Of a stretch of 64,000 nt of DNA, positions 37,600 to 47,677 are shown in pieces. This DNA comes from Kocuria subflava (lineage in GTDB: Bacteria > Actinomycetota > Actinomycetes > Actinomycetales > Micrococcaceae): contig NZ_JAAVUN010000005.1 of NCBI RefSeq assembly GCF_012163155.1, positions 1-64,000 of the forward strand, read 5' to 3'. The number at the start of each line of letters is the position of its first letter. Positions within the stretch are counted from its first letter, which is position 1. The position numbers were made by a program, and so were the translations under genes. The notes beneath the pieces are model-generated. The model did not search any database. It saw only the letters and a program-made list of their open reading frames with translations, and was not told where the DNA came from.

Positions 37600-40500
37600 T
37601 CACCGCAGTTCTTTGAGTCTCTGTCCCAGCACGGTGGTCACGCCGTCGCGCATGGTGACCCCGTAGACGGCGTCGGCGATTTCCATGGTGCGCTTCTGGT
37701 GGGTGATCACAATCAACTGTGAGGATTCCTGCAGCTGCCGGATGATGGTCAACAATCGCCCCAGGTTGCGGTCATCAAGGGCTGCCTCCACCTCGTCCAG
37801 GACGTAGAACGGTGAGGGCCGGGCCTTGAAGATGGCCACCAGCATGGCAATGGCCGTCAGGGAGCGCTCACCGCCGGAGAGCAGGGAAAGCCGTTTGATC
37901 TTCTTGCCGGCGGGACGGGCCTCCACCTCAATGCCCGTGGTCAGGTAGTCGGACGGATCGGTCAGTCGTAGGCGCCCTTCACCACCGGGGAACAGCGTGG
38001 CGAACACACCGGTGAATTCACGTTCGACGTCATGCCAGGCCTCGGCAAAGACCTTCTCCACGTGCTCGTCCACGTCCTTGATGATCTGGCGCAGATCCGC
38101 ACGCGACTTCTTGACGTCTTCCAGCTGCTCGGAGAGGAACGAATGGCGTTCTTCCAGGGCGGCGAATTCCTCCAGGGCCAGCGGGTTGACCCGCCCCAGT
38201 TTGGTCAGGTCCTTCTCTGCTGCGGCCAGCCGCCTTTCCTGCTCGGCACGGACGTAGGGCCTGCCCATGAGGTCCTCGGGCGGGGCGTGGTGGCCGTCGT
38301 CGCTGTCCGGTGATTGCCTGTCACGGTCTTCCGGTTCCTGTGGGGCAGGTTCCGGCTCGGCCGGGTCGATCCCGTCCCGTTCGGCTTCCAGCTCACGCCG
38401 GGCCGCGGCCGCGGCCGCCCGCTCATCCCGGGACTGAGCCGCCTCCAGCACGGCATCGGCATCCGGAATCAGCAGATGCGGCCCGTAGTTCTCCACCAGG
38501 GCATCCGGGGTCAGGCCCAGGTCCTCCAGGGACTTGGCCTCCAAGGCTTCGATCCGTGCACGCTGTTGCGCCCGCGCCAGTTCGTCCCGGTGAACGCTGT
38601 CCGTGAGTTCATGGACCTTGGTGGCCAGGGAGTCATTGGCCGTGCGCACGGACTGCAGTTCGGCATCAATCTGCGCGCGCAGGTGCTCTGCGCGCGCCCG
38701 CTCGGACTCCGCAAGGTCCACGGAGTCATCGATCCGCACCAGAATCTGGCCCACCGCCGCCACAACGGCTTCGGCATTGCGCGCCTGCAGACGCCGCCGT
38801 TCTGCCCGCCGGGCGGCTTCCTCCCGGGCCCGCCGTTCCGCCGCAGCCGCCCGCTCCTGGGAATGTGCACGGTTGCCCAGAGCACGAGCCTGTTCTTCCA
38901 GCGAGCGCAGTGCCAACCTGGCCTCGGTCTCGGCAGCGCGAGCCTTGGATGCCGCGTCATGGGCGGCATCCCGGGTGGCCACGGCCTGCAGATGCCGCTG
39001 TTCATCAGCCTCTGCATCCGTGGTGTCCTGCGCGGCCTCCAGCCGGTTCACGGCCTCCGTCAGGGCGCGTTGATGGGCAGCAACCTGGTCCTGAGCCTGG
39101 CTGACCTGCCGGTCGAATCGCTCAGATTCGGCTTGGGCTGAGGTGAGCACGGCCTCCGTGCGGGACAACGCAGCCTGTGCCTGCTGGTGCTCGCGTTCTG
39201 CCGCCTGGAACGCGTTGCGGGCAACCTCTGCCTGGGGGCGCAGCTGATCGCGTTCGCCGTGGGCGGCCTGGGCCACCGTGGTGGCTTCCTGCAAGGTGGC
39301 GGCCAGTTCCGCCAACAGGGTTTCCGCTTCTTCGGCACGGGCCAGGGTCTCCACAGAACCGGCGGCCTCCGTGGCCCCACCCCACGCGCTGTGGGGGGCA
39401 AACACATCGCCGTGGCGGGTCACGGCACGCACCTGGGGGTGTTCGGTGATCAGACGCAACCCCGTTGCGGCGTCGTTGACCAGGACCGTTCGGGCAAGTT
39501 CCGCGCGCACCTGTTGCGCCACCGCCTCAGCGGCCTCCGATTCCGCGCCGGTGGTGGCGTGCACGGCGTCGACGGCGGGCACAGTTCCGGCCAGTCGACG
39601 GATCTCCGGTGGCAGAGCATCCGACACTTCACCTGACCCGGTGCCTGCCACCAGGACATGGACACGGCCGGACCCGGACTCCCGCAGTGCCTGAAAAGCG
39701 GTGGCTGCCGCCGTGTGAGACCGCACTGCCAGTGCCTCGGCCAGTGGTCCCAGGGCCGCAGTGACGGCCTTCTCCCAGCCCGGTTCCACCGCCAGCAGTT
39801 CAGCCACAGCGCCCACCACGGATTCCGGAGCCCGGCTGCGCACCACATCAGATCCATCCGGCTGGCGTACCGAGGCCCGCAAGGTCTCCGCGCGGGCTGC
39901 TTGGGTGTCATGGGCCCGCAGCGCCTCCGTTCTGGCGGTGTCTGCAAGCCGCGCGGCATCACGGGCGGATTCAAAGGCCTCGACGGCCTGCTCCCGTGAG
40001 TCGCGGGCACGTTCCAGTGCCTGCGCCGTGTCATCGGCGGCAACCCGCAAGGCATCCACTTCACCGGAAGCCTTCTGCCTGCGCAACGCGGCCTGCCCCA
40101 CGGTCTCCCGCAGGCGCTGCAGTTCGTTTTCGGCTGCCTCAACCCGCGAGCGCGCCGATCCCACGCCACCGGAGAGTTTGGCCATGCCCTCGCGGCGATC
40201 TGCCGCGGCACGCAGGATGGCACTCACGGCAGCCTCGGCCTGTTTGGCCTCGGCTTCGCTGTCCTCCCGGTCCTGGATGGCCACAGCCAAGGTGTCCACG
40301 GCCTGCTCCACCCGAGCCAGCATCTGCTGTTCTTCCTCGCGGGTGCGGCGTGCCTGATCGGCCAGTCGCTCGGGATCACGTTCGGTGGAGGGGGTCTGCT
40401 CGGCGGTGCCCAGCAGTCGTCGTCGTTCGGAGGCCACCTGCTGCAAGGACCGATGGCGTTCGCGCACCGCGGTGAGCTCGTACCAGGTCTCCCGGGCTGC

Positions 40501-41352
40501 GGTCACCGCCGGTGTGGCCTGTGCGGCGCGTGTCTCCAACTCCTCCTGACGCGTGCGGCCGGTGGCCAGGTCGCGCTCTGCGGCCTCCTTTTCTTCCTTG
40601 AGCCGCCGCTCGGTGTCCACGTCCACGGCCAGCGCCGACTGCGCCTGCACCAGGTCATCGGCCAGCAGACGCGCACGGGCGTCCCGGACGTCGTACTGGA
40701 TGCGCTGGGCGCGCCTGGCCACCTTGGCCTGGCGTCCCAGCGGGGTGAGCTGCCTGCGGATCTCAGCCAGCAGGTCCTCCAGGCGATCCAGGTTGACCTG
40801 CATGCCCTCCAGCTTGCGCACCGTGCGTTCCTTACGACGCCGGTGCTTGAGAATCCCCGCAGCCTCCTCAATGAAACCGCGGCGTTCCTCCGGGGTGGCG
40901 TGCAGAATGCGATCCAACTGGCCTTGCCCCACCACCACGTGCATCTCCCGGCCGAGCCCGGAATCGGAGAGCAGCTCCTGGATGTCCAGCAGTCGGCAGG
41001 ATTGGCCGTTGATGGCGTATTCGGAACCACCGGTGCGGAACAGGGTCCGGGCAATGGTGACTTCCGTGTACTCGATCGGCAGAGCGCCGTCGGTGTTGTC
41101 AATGGTCAGCGAAACATGCGCCCGCCCCAACGCCTGGCGCCCGGAGGTCCCCGCAAAGATGACGTCTTCCATCTTGCCGCCGCGCAGGGTCTTGGCACCC
41201 TGCTCCCCCATGACCCAGGACAGGGCGTCCACCACGTTGGACTTGCCGGACCCGTTGGGACCCACCACACAGGTCACCCCTGGTTCGAACTCAAAGGTGG
41301 TGGCGGAGGCGAAGGACTTGAAGCCACGCACGGTGAGGGTCTTCAAGTGCAC
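37600..41352 (-). CDS. smc: Chromosome segregation protein SMC
   Basis: A 1250-aa condensin ATPase. The N-terminal Walker A is GPNGSGKSN (about 32-40). Long Ala/Glu/Arg-rich coiled coils flank a hinge near 500-680. The C-terminal half-ATPase holds signature LSLLSGGERSLTAIAM and Walker B FYVLDEVEAALDD. With ScpAB (not in this window) it compacts and segregates the chromosome. The GTG start follows CTAGGAGAAG. In many actinobacteria smc lies between mutM/rnc and ftsY; here insertions separate them on both sides. Confidence 0.97.
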   Translation of the reverse strand: MHLKTLTVRGFKSFASATTFEFEPGVTCVVGPNGSGKSNVVDALSWVMGEQGAKTLRGGKMEDVIFAGTSGRQALGRAHVSLTIDNTDGALPIEYTEVTIARTLFRTGGSEYAINGQSCRLLDIQELLSDSGLGREMHVVVGQGQLDRILHATPEERRGFIEEAAGILKHRRRKERTVRKLEGMQVNLDRLEDLLAEIRRQLTPLGRQAKVARRAQRIQYDVRDARARLLADDLVQAQSALAVDVDTERRLKEEKEAAERDLATGRTRQEELETRAAQATPAVTAARETWYELTAVRERHRSLQQVASERRRLLGTAEQTPSTERDPERLADQARRTREEEQQMLARVEQAVDTLAVAIQDREDSEAEAKQAEAAVSAILRAAADRREGMAKLSGGVGSARSRVEAAENELQRLRETVGQAALRRQKASGEVDALRVAADDTAQALERARDSREQAVEAFESARDAARLADTARTEALRAHDTQAARAETLRASVRQPDGSDVVRSRAPESVVGAVAELLAVEPGWEKAVTAALGPLAEALAVRSHTAAATAFQALRESGSGRVHVLVAGTGSGEVSDALPPEIRRLAGTVPAVDAVHATTGAESEAAEAVAQQVRAELARTVLVNDAATGLRLITEHPQVRAVTRHGDVFAPHSAWGGATEAAGSVETLARAEEAETLLAELAATLQEATTVAQAAHGERDQLRPQAEVARNAFQAAEREHQQAQAALSRTEAVLTSAQAESERFDRQVSQAQDQVAAHQRALTEAVNRLEAAQDTTDAEADEQRHLQAVATRDAAHDAASKARAAETEARLALRSLEEQARALGNRAHSQERAAAAERRAREEAARRAERRRLQARNAEAVVAAVGQILVRIDDSVDLAESERARAEHLRAQIDAELQSVRTANDSLATKVHELTDSVHRDELARAQQRARIEALEAKSLEDLGLTPDALVENYGPHLLIPDADAVLEAAQSRDERAAAAAARRELEAERDGIDPAEPEPAPQEPEDRDRQSPDSDDGHHAPPEDLMGRPYVRAEQERRLAAAEKDLTKLGRVNPLALEEFAALEERHSFLSEQLEDVKKSRADLRQIIKDVDEHVEKVFAEAWHDVEREFTGVFATLFPGGEGRLRLTDPSDYLTTGIEVEARPAGKKIKRLSLLSGGERSLTAIAMLVAIFKARPSPFYVLDEVEAALDDRNLGRLLTIIRQLQESSQLIVITHQKRTMEIADAVYGVTMRDGVTTVLGQRLKELR

Positions 41353-41462
41353 GGGGGTCTTCTCCTAGTCAGGGGGTCGGCAGCATCCTAACGCCCGGGT
41401 GGCACCGCCTCCGCCACGGGAGAACACAGGCACCGATGCGCAGGGGGCTTCCCACCGATCGT

Positions 41463-41468
41463 TAGACT
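41463..41468 (+). promoter_or_regulatory. Putative -10 of the ole operon
   Basis: TAGACT lies 42 bp before the oleA start in the divergent smc-oleA gap. The same hexamer is used before two other genes here. No good -35 is seen. Confidence 0.3.
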
Positions 41469-41510
41469 GGCCCAAGCTGTCCCCAGTCCGTTCGAAGAAA
41501 GCGCCGTGCT

Positions 41511-42539
41511 TTGCCAGGAAACTCGATCATCCGCCACCAGAACGCCTCCCTCTTGTCCATCAAGAAGGTAGAGGCGGATGTGGTCGTCAAGTCGGAGACT
41601 GCCGATGAGAAGCTCGCTGAGACGTTCGAACGTCTCAAGCTGCCCACCGGGTTGCTCGAGCGTCTGGCCGGTGTCAAGGAACACCGCGAGTGGTCCCCGG
41701 GCCGCCACTACACCGACGGCGCCGTGGAAGCCGCCCAGGCCGCCATGGACGAGGCCGGTGTCACCCCGGATCAGGTGGGTTTGCTGGTCAACTGTTCGGT
41801 GACCCGCGACGGCTACGAGCCCGCACTGTCCGTTTTTGAGCACGCCCGACTGGGAATGCCGTCCTCAACCCTGAACTTTGACATCACCAACGCATGCCTG
41901 GGCTTTGTCAACGGCTTGACCGTGGCATCCACCATGGTGGATGCCGGTGCCGTGGACTACGCGGTGGTTGTGGCCGGTGAGGATCCCACCCGCTGGCACC
42001 GGGAGGCCTTTGAACGCCTCAAGCAGCCGAGTGTGACGCGCGCGGATGTGATTCGCGAATTCGCCACCCTGACCCTGGGCTGCGGCGCAGCGGCTGCAGT
42101 GGTGGGCAAGGCTGATGCCCACCCTGATGGTCACCGCATCCGCACCTCCGTGACCCGCTCGGCCACCGAACACCACGAACTGTGCATCGGCGGGTTCGAC
42201 GGCATGTTCACAGACGCCTCCGGCCTGCTCAAGCACGGTGTGGGCCTGCTGACCGCCACCTGGGAAGAAGCCCGCACGCAGGGTTTCGAGTGGGATGACT
42301 TCGACTGGGTGATCGCCCACCAGGTCTCCACCTCTCACACGGACAAGACCGAAAACGACATCGGCATCCCGTCGCACAAGCTGCCGCGCACTTTCCCCTT
42401 CTGGGGCAACGTGGCTGCAGCAGCACTGCCCATGACCTTGGCCCAGCAGGCCGAGGGTGCCTTCCAACCCGGGCAACGGGTTCTGGCCATGGGTGTGGGA
42501 TCCGGACTGAACGCGACCTTCATGGAGATCGACTGGTGA
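41511..42539 (+). CDS. oleA: OleA: acyl-CoA condensing thiolase-superfamily enzyme for long-chain olefins
   Basis: A 342-aa enzyme that joins two fatty acyl-CoAs head to head into a 2-alkyl-3-ketoacid. It resembles FabH, but the N-terminus (GNSIIRHQNASLLS) and NFDITNACLGFVNG, with nucleophile Cys129, are OleA-like. The His is in AHQVSTSHTD and the Asn in GNVAAAALP. The start is a TTG at 41511 about 10 nt after GAAGAAAG; no ATG or GTG lies nearby in frame, so translation may be limited. The stop overlaps the oleBC GTG as GTGA. Confidence 0.92.
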   Translation: MPGNSIIRHQNASLLSIKKVEADVVVKSETADEKLAETFERLKLPTGLLERLAGVKEHREWSPGRHYTDGAVEAAQAAMDEAGVTPDQVGLLVNCSVTRDGYEPALSVFEHARLGMPSSTLNFDITNACLGFVNGLTVASTMVDAGAVDYAVVVAGEDPTRWHREAFERLKQPSVTRADVIREFATLTLGCGAAAAVVGKADAHPDGHRIRTSVTRSATEHHELCIGGFDGMFTDASGLLKHGVGLLTATWEEARTQGFEWDDFDWVIAHQVSTSHTDKTENDIGIPSHKLPRTFPFWGNVAAAALPMTLAQQAEGAFQPGQRVLAMGVGSGLNATFMEIDW

Positions 42540-45310
42540 GTCACTCGGGCAACACATCCGCAACTGCAACCCCCCACCTGCCCTTCACGGACACTGGGCT
42601 TCTGGGTCTTGATCCCCGGTGGTCCACCACGGTTGAGGTGGCATCCAACGCGGCATGTGAGCCCGTTCGTGGCCGCCTGCGGCGCTGGCATGTACTGGAC
42701 AACATCTCCGTGCTGGAGGCAGAAGGCAAACAGCCGGTGGGCACCATTCTGGCCGTCCACGGCAACCCCACCTGGTCCTACCTCTGGCGCGATGTGATCA
42801 CGGCGGCCACGGAAGCCGAACACCCGTGGCGCGTGGTGGCCGTGGATCACCTGGACATGGGCTTCTCCGAGCGCACCGGGCTGAACCGGCGCTACGAGGA
42901 CCGCATCCAGGACCTCAGTGATCTCACCGCCGCCCTGGGGCTCGACGACGAAGACCGCGTGGTCACCCTTGCCCATGACTGGGGTGGATTGATCTCCATG
43001 GGGTGGGCGGAGCTGCATCCCCGCGCCCATGCCGGGATCATCATGACCAACACGGCCGTTCACCACGATCCTGCAACGGGGCCCATCCCCGCGCCGCTGC
43101 GCCTGGCCCTGGCCCCAGCTGTTCACGGTTCCCTGACCTCCAAGTCCAAGGCGTTCTTGAACGTTTCCGTGACGCTGGTGGATTCAGGCATTCCGGAGGA
43201 GATCCAGGACGCGTTCGAGGCCCCCTACGCCACTGCCGAACGCCGTCAGGGCATTCGGAACTTTGTGGCGGACATTCCCGCGTTCGAGGGCCACCCGTCC
43301 AACTCCCGCTATGAGCGCACCGCTGCCTGGGTGGCCACTGCCACCGTGCCGGCTCTGTTGCTGTGGGGCACCAAGGACCCGGTGTTCAAGGAGCAGTATC
43401 TGCAGGACCTGATGCAGCGCCTCCCCCAGGCCACCGTGCACCGCTATGAGGGTGCCAACCATCTGTTGCCCCAGGACCGTTCGGTCCAGGAGCCGATCAT
43501 GCGGTGGCTCACGGAGACGTTCGTGGATGACACCACGCACCGCCAGCAGCACCAGGCAGCACGTCCCGGCGGGACCTCCGATCCCCTGCCCGCTGATTTC
43601 AAACCCTTCCACACGGGCCTCAGCGAGCGTGCCGCACAGCAGGCTCACGCCTGGGAGGTGGCCACCGCTGACATGGGCCCGGCCACCAACAACAACGAAC
43701 CTGCCGTGAAGAAGCGGCTGTCCTGGACCGAGTTGGATCAGCGCGTCAACAGCATTGCTTCCGGGCTGCTGAACGTGGGCGTTCGACCCGGGGACCGGAT
43801 CAACCTGATGGTTCCCCCGGGCACCGATCTGACCACCATGATCTACGCCTGCTTCCGCATCGGTGCTGTGATTGTGGTGGCAGACACAGGTCTGGGGGCC
43901 AAGGGACTGTCCCGGGCCTTGAAGGGCGCCTCCCCCAAGTGGTTGGTGGGCATCCCGCGGGCGCTGGCTGCTGCCAAGGCCTTCGGCTGGCCGGGAACCC
44001 GGATCAGCGTGACCGGCATGGATCCTGTGCGCGCCAAGGCTCTGGGTGTTGAGCACACGGTGCCGGAGCTGGCCAAGTCCCAGCCCATTCCGTTCCCGGA
44101 GCTGGACCCGGAAGCTGATGCCGCCGTGCTGTTCACCTCCGGATCCACGGGCCCCGCCAAGGGAGTGGTCTACACCCAACGTCAGATGGCTGCCATGCGC
44201 GATGCAGTGGCTGCCGTGTGCGGTTTGCGTCCCGGGACCGGCCTGGTGGCCGCCTTTGCACCGTTCGCCCTGTTGGCTCCGGCCATGGGTGCGGCTTCCG
44301 TGACCCCTGACATGGATGTCACCAAGCCCCGGACCCTCACGGCTCGAGCCCTGGCAGATGCCGCCGGCGCCATTGAGGCCACCTCCGTGTTCGCCTCCCC
44401 CGCGGCAATCGTCAACATCCTGGCCACTCAGGGTGAACTCTCCGAGCACCAGCGCCAAGCACTGGGCAACGTCAAGCTCATGCTCTCAGCAGGTGCTCCG
44501 CTGCCGCCCACCCTGCTGGAGGATCTGCAGGACCTGTTGCCCAACGCGGTGCTGCACACGCCCTACGGCATGACCGAGTGCCTGCCGCTGACGGACGTGG
44601 ATCTGCCCACCATCCGTGAGGCCGCCGTGGACGCACAGCCGCAGGACACCGAGTCCGGTCTGCACGGCAGCCCTCGTGTTGAAGGTGCCGGCAGCGGCGT
44701 CTGCGTGGGGACCCCCGTTCCCGGCGCCACCATCCGCATCCGGCCGCTGGATCACGACGGCGTCCCTGCAGGTGATCTCACGGAAGAACCCGGTGTGCTG
44801 GGAGAAATCGTGGCGCAGGCTCCTCACATGAAGGACCGCTACGACAACCTGTGGATCACGGAGAACGAATCCACGCGGGTGGCTGGGTGGCACTCCACCA
44901 GCGACGTCGGGCACTTTGATGCCAAGGGTCGCCTGTGGGTGGAAGGCCGCTTGAGCCACGTGCTGCACACCGCCGCCGGTGTGGTGGCCCCCGTTGCAGC
45001 CGAACACGCGGCCGGCGACGTTCCCGGAATCGGGCGCACCGCCATCGTGGGTGTGGGGCGCAAGGGCGCTCAGGTCCCGGTGGCCGTGTGCGAAACCCAA
45101 CCTGCGTCACGTTCCGTGGGTCTGGCCCGGCCGGCGTTGGCCGCCAAGGTGCGCGCCGCCGTCGTTGAAGCCACCGGACTGGATCTGGCTGCCGTACTGG
45201 TGCTCAGGGCCCACCCCACGGATGTGCGCCACAACTCCAAGATTGACCGAACCCTGCTCGCCGAATGGGCCGAAAGTGCCCTTGGCGGGGGAAAGATCAA
45301 GAACCCATGA
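42536..45310 (+). CDS. oleBC: OleBC fusion: beta-lactone decarboxylase plus beta-lactone synthetase
   Basis: A 924-aa two-domain protein. Residues about 1-335 form OleB, an alpha/beta hydrolase like haloalkane dehalogenases, with HGNPTWSYLWR, nucleophile Asp148 in AHDWGG and the His of GANHLLPQD; it turns a beta-lactone into an alkene and CO2. Residues about 365-924 form OleC, an AMP-ligase-fold beta-lactone synthetase, with FTSGSTGPAKGVVY (about 530) and TPYGMTE. The fused form is known from Micrococcus; many other bacteria have separate genes. It overlaps both neighbours by 4 bp. Confidence 0.93.
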   Translation: MSHSGNTSATATPHLPFTDTGLLGLDPRWSTTVEVASNAACEPVRGRLRRWHVLDNISVLEAEGKQPVGTILAVHGNPTWSYLWRDVITAATEAEHPWRVVAVDHLDMGFSERTGLNRRYEDRIQDLSDLTAALGLDDEDRVVTLAHDWGGLISMGWAELHPRAHAGIIMTNTAVHHDPATGPIPAPLRLALAPAVHGSLTSKSKAFLNVSVTLVDSGIPEEIQDAFEAPYATAERRQGIRNFVADIPAFEGHPSNSRYERTAAWVATATVPALLLWGTKDPVFKEQYLQDLMQRLPQATVHRYEGANHLLPQDRSVQEPIMRWLTETFVDDTTHRQQHQAARPGGTSDPLPADFKPFHTGLSERAAQQAHAWEVATADMGPATNNNEPAVKKRLSWTELDQRVNSIASGLLNVGVRPGDRINLMVPPGTDLTTMIYACFRIGAVIVVADTGLGAKGLSRALKGASPKWLVGIPRALAAAKAFGWPGTRISVTGMDPVRAKALGVEHTVPELAKSQPIPFPELDPEADAAVLFTSGSTGPAKGVVYTQRQMAAMRDAVAAVCGLRPGTGLVAAFAPFALLAPAMGAASVTPDMDVTKPRTLTARALADAAGAIEATSVFASPAAIVNILATQGELSEHQRQALGNVKLMLSAGAPLPPTLLEDLQDLLPNAVLHTPYGMTECLPLTDVDLPTIREAAVDAQPQDTESGLHGSPRVEGAGSGVCVGTPVPGATIRIRPLDHDGVPAGDLTEEPGVLGEIVAQAPHMKDRYDNLWITENESTRVAGWHSTSDVGHFDAKGRLWVEGRLSHVLHTAAGVVAPVAAEHAAGDVPGIGRTAIVGVGRKGAQVPVAVCETQPASRSVGLARPALAAKVRAAVVEATGLDLAAVLVLRAHPTDVRHNSKIDRTLLAEWAESALGGGKIKNP

Positions 45311-46455
45311 GCCACACCCCCACCACTCCCGCCAAAGCCCATGCCCCGCGCCGCGCCCACCGCGCCACGCCCGCTGACCTGGAGAACGTTTCCGAGTTGA
45401 GTGGCCAGGGCCGCCGCGTCCTGGTGACCGGTGCCTCCGGAATGCTCGGTGCCGCGGTGGCCCGCCTGCTGCGTGACCGTGGCTGGCAGGTGCGCATCAT
45501 GCAGCGCAGCCCAGCGCCGTTGGCCCAGGAGGACGGGATAGAGCAGGTCCTGGGCTCCATCACGGATCCGGATGCCGTGGAAGCGGCACTGGAGCGGGTG
45601 GATGACGTCGTCCATTTGGCCGCCAAGGTCTCCTTTGCCGGGGACTGGGACGAGTTCGTGCACACCAATGTGACCGGAACCCGTGTGGTTTTAGAATCAG
45701 CACGGCTGGCCGGTGCCCACAACGTGGTGTTCGTGTCCTCACCCTCCGTGGCCCATACGGGCGAGTCCATCCAGGGTGATGGCGCTGAACCTGCCGACCC
45801 CCGCCACGCCCGCGGCAACTACGCCAGGTCCAAGGCCGCCGCTGAGCTGTTGGCCTTGGAAGCCGATTCCCCCAAGTTCCGGGTGGCTGCCATCCGTCCG
45901 CACATTGTGTGGGGACCCGGTGACACCCAGTTGGTGGAGCGGATCGTGGACCGTGCCGCACGGGGTCGACTGCCGCTGCTGGACGACGGCGCTGCGCTGA
46001 TCGACACCACCTACATCGACAACGCCGCGGAGGCAATTGTCCGGGCCTTGGAGCGGATCGAGGTCAGCCACGGTGAAGCATTCGTGGTCACCAACGGGCA
46101 ACCGCGCCCGGTGGGCGAGATCATTGCGCTCATGTGCAAGGCCGGGTCCGTGGCACCTCCCACCCGGAAGGTGCCGGCAGGGATCGTGAAGTTCGCGGGC
46201 AAGGTCATTGAGAAGGTTTGGGCAGTGAAGCCTGGCAAGGATGAACCCCCCATGACCGAGTTCCTGGCTGAACAGCTCTCCACGGCCCACTGGTTCGATC
46301 AGAAACGCACGCATGACGTGCTGGGGTGGAAGCCTTCCGTGAGCATTGAGGAAGGCATGTCCCGGATGAAGGCCTACTACACGCAGAACCCCATGCCCGT
46401 TGTGCAGGAAATGCAGGACGAGCGCATGGAGAAGATCCGCCGCAAGAGCAACTGA
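45307..46455 (+). CDS. oleD: OleD: 2-alkyl-3-ketoacid reductase (extended SDR)
   Basis: A 382-aa NAD(P)H-dependent reductase that makes the 2-alkyl-3-hydroxyacid, the step between OleA and OleC. The Rossmann motif is VTGASGMLG. The catalytic Tyr and Lys are in YARSK and the Ser in FVSSPS. The ATG at 45307 overlaps the oleBC stop as ATGA with GGGGGAAAG upstream. About 30 residues precede the Rossmann fold. A long hairpin follows, so the operon is oleA-oleBC-oleD. Confidence 0.93.
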   Translation: MSHTPTTPAKAHAPRRAHRATPADLENVSELSGQGRRVLVTGASGMLGAAVARLLRDRGWQVRIMQRSPAPLAQEDGIEQVLGSITDPDAVEAALERVDDVVHLAAKVSFAGDWDEFVHTNVTGTRVVLESARLAGAHNVVFVSSPSVAHTGESIQGDGAEPADPRHARGNYARSKAAAELLALEADSPKFRVAAIRPHIVWGPGDTQLVERIVDRAARGRLPLLDDGAALIDTTYIDNAAEAIVRALERIEVSHGEAFVVTNGQPRPVGEIIALMCKAGSVAPPTRKVPAGIVKFAGKVIEKVWAVKPGKDEPPMTEFLAEQLSTAHWFDQKRTHDVLGWKPSVSIEEGMSRMKAYYTQNPMPVVQEMQDERMEKIRRKSN

Positions 46456-46468
46456 GTCTCTGTTCCGC

Positions 46469-46528
46469 AACTTCCGCATGGAGAAGTGCAATCCCACATC
46501 AGGATTTGTCCTTTTCCATGCGGAAGTT
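46469..46528 (+). terminator. Terminator of the ole operon
   Basis: Arms 46469-46482 and 46515-46528 pair perfectly over 14 bp. The 32-nt loop pairs partly with itself, and TTT follows. The outline AACTT..GCATGGA...TCC.TGC..AAGTT resembles the two elements at 47600 and 48515. Confidence 0.75.
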
Positions 46529-46555
46529 TTTGTTCTGAGCAACCCTTGAAGTGAC

Positions 46556-47557
46556 ATGAAGTCAACAGCCATCAGGCGTCTGCGGGTCCGTGAGATCCAC
46601 CCTGATCCGCACGATGCACGTGCGGAGTCTCTGCGCAGGCACGGGCTGCCGTTGGTGGTGCGCCCACGGCACCGCTTGCGGACACTGGTGCCCTACACCG
46701 GCCCCGTGCTGGTGGTGCTGGGAGTGCTGCTGATGGTCCAGGCCGTCACCGCCGTGGCAACTCGCGGCGGCAGTACTCGTCAGCTGCTGATCAGCGCACT
46801 CGGGCTGGTGCTGATTCTGGCCGCGGCCCTGACCAGTTCCTGGCAGTCAGGAGTTCTACTCAACTTGATCAGTTCAGCGGTCACCGTGGCGATTGTGCTG
46901 GCCGGCGCTTATCTGGGACTGGGCGTGATCACACTGTGGGTCATGCAACGGATCCTGCAGGAGCTCACCAGCATCGGCGCCATGATCATCCGGGTGCTGC
47001 CGCTGCTCATGTTGGTCCTGCTCTTCCTGTTCTACAACTCCAACATCTGGCAGATCGCAGTCGGGATTTCCTGGCTCAATGTGGCCCTCACCGCAGCAGT
47101 CCTGGTGATCCTGGCCAACGTGCTCAACGTGGTGGTGACCGCAGACATTGTGGGCGACTCACACCTGCGCGATCATCTGCGGGATTCCACCACCCGCACC
47201 CGCTGCAGCGAACGAGCCAACATCCTTGCCGTGCCGTCCTTGGTGGTGACCATCCAGGCGGGGATCTTCAGCGTTCTGGTGTTCATCTTCCTGGTGGGCT
47301 TTGGAATGCTGTCCATTCCCGTGGCCACCATCAAACAGTGGATCTCCCAGGACCCCAACATTGTGTTCCCATGGCTGATGCCCGGCCTGCCGCTGACCCA
47401 GGAGTTGCTGAAAGTCTGTCTGGTCCTGGCTGCCTTTGCGGGCCTGAACTTTGTGGCGTCCATGGCAACAGATCAACGGCACCGCACTCTGTTCATGGAC
47501 GGCGTGCTCAATGACCTGGACCAGGGCCTGAAGGTCCGGGAGCAATACCTGCGCTGA
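46556..47557 (+). CDS. Multi-pass membrane protein of unknown function
   Basis: A 333-aa protein I do not recognise. After a basic 45-residue N-terminus come seven or eight hydrophobic segments, among them VVLGVLLMVQAVTAVA, LISALGLVLILAAALTS, IRVLPLLMLVLLFLFYN, VALTAAVLVILANVLNVVV and VLVFIFLVGFGMLSI. A polar cytoplasmic loop rich in Asp, His and Arg lies near 215-235. No transporter signature is visible. No clear ribosome-binding site precedes the ATG. It is convergent with the HARE-HTH/GIY-YIG gene; transfer or membrane-stress roles cannot be told apart. Confidence 0.7.
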   Translation: MKSTAIRRLRVREIHPDPHDARAESLRRHGLPLVVRPRHRLRTLVPYTGPVLVVLGVLLMVQAVTAVATRGGSTRQLLISALGLVLILAAALTSSWQSGVLLNLISSAVTVAIVLAGAYLGLGVITLWVMQRILQELTSIGAMIIRVLPLLMLVLLFLFYNSNIWQIAVGISWLNVALTAAVLVILANVLNVVVTADIVGDSHLRDHLRDSTTRTRCSERANILAVPSLVVTIQAGIFSVLVFIFLVGFGMLSIPVATIKQWISQDPNIVFPWLMPGLPLTQELLKVCLVLAAFAGLNFVASMATDQRHRTLFMDGVLNDLDQGLKVREQYLR

Positions 47558-47599
47558 GCACGGCAAGCGGTGGGTGTGACCGTCACCGCGCCCCACCCT

Positions 47600-47665
47600 G
47601 CAACTTGGGCATGGAAAAATACTCGCCGCATCAGTCTCAGCGCATTTTTCCGTGCCCAAGTTGGT
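47600..47665. repeat. 66-bp palindromic element, copy 1
   Basis: This element matches the one at 48515-48580 at 64 of 66 positions, in the same orientation and including the loop. Its 20-bp arms (47601-47620 and 47644-47663) have one mismatch and enclose a 23-nt loop. It begins 12 nt past the stop of the minus-strand gene at 47678, so it can act as its terminator and as one for the convergent membrane protein gene. Confidence 0.85.
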
Positions 47666-47677
47666 ATCAGAAGCCCA

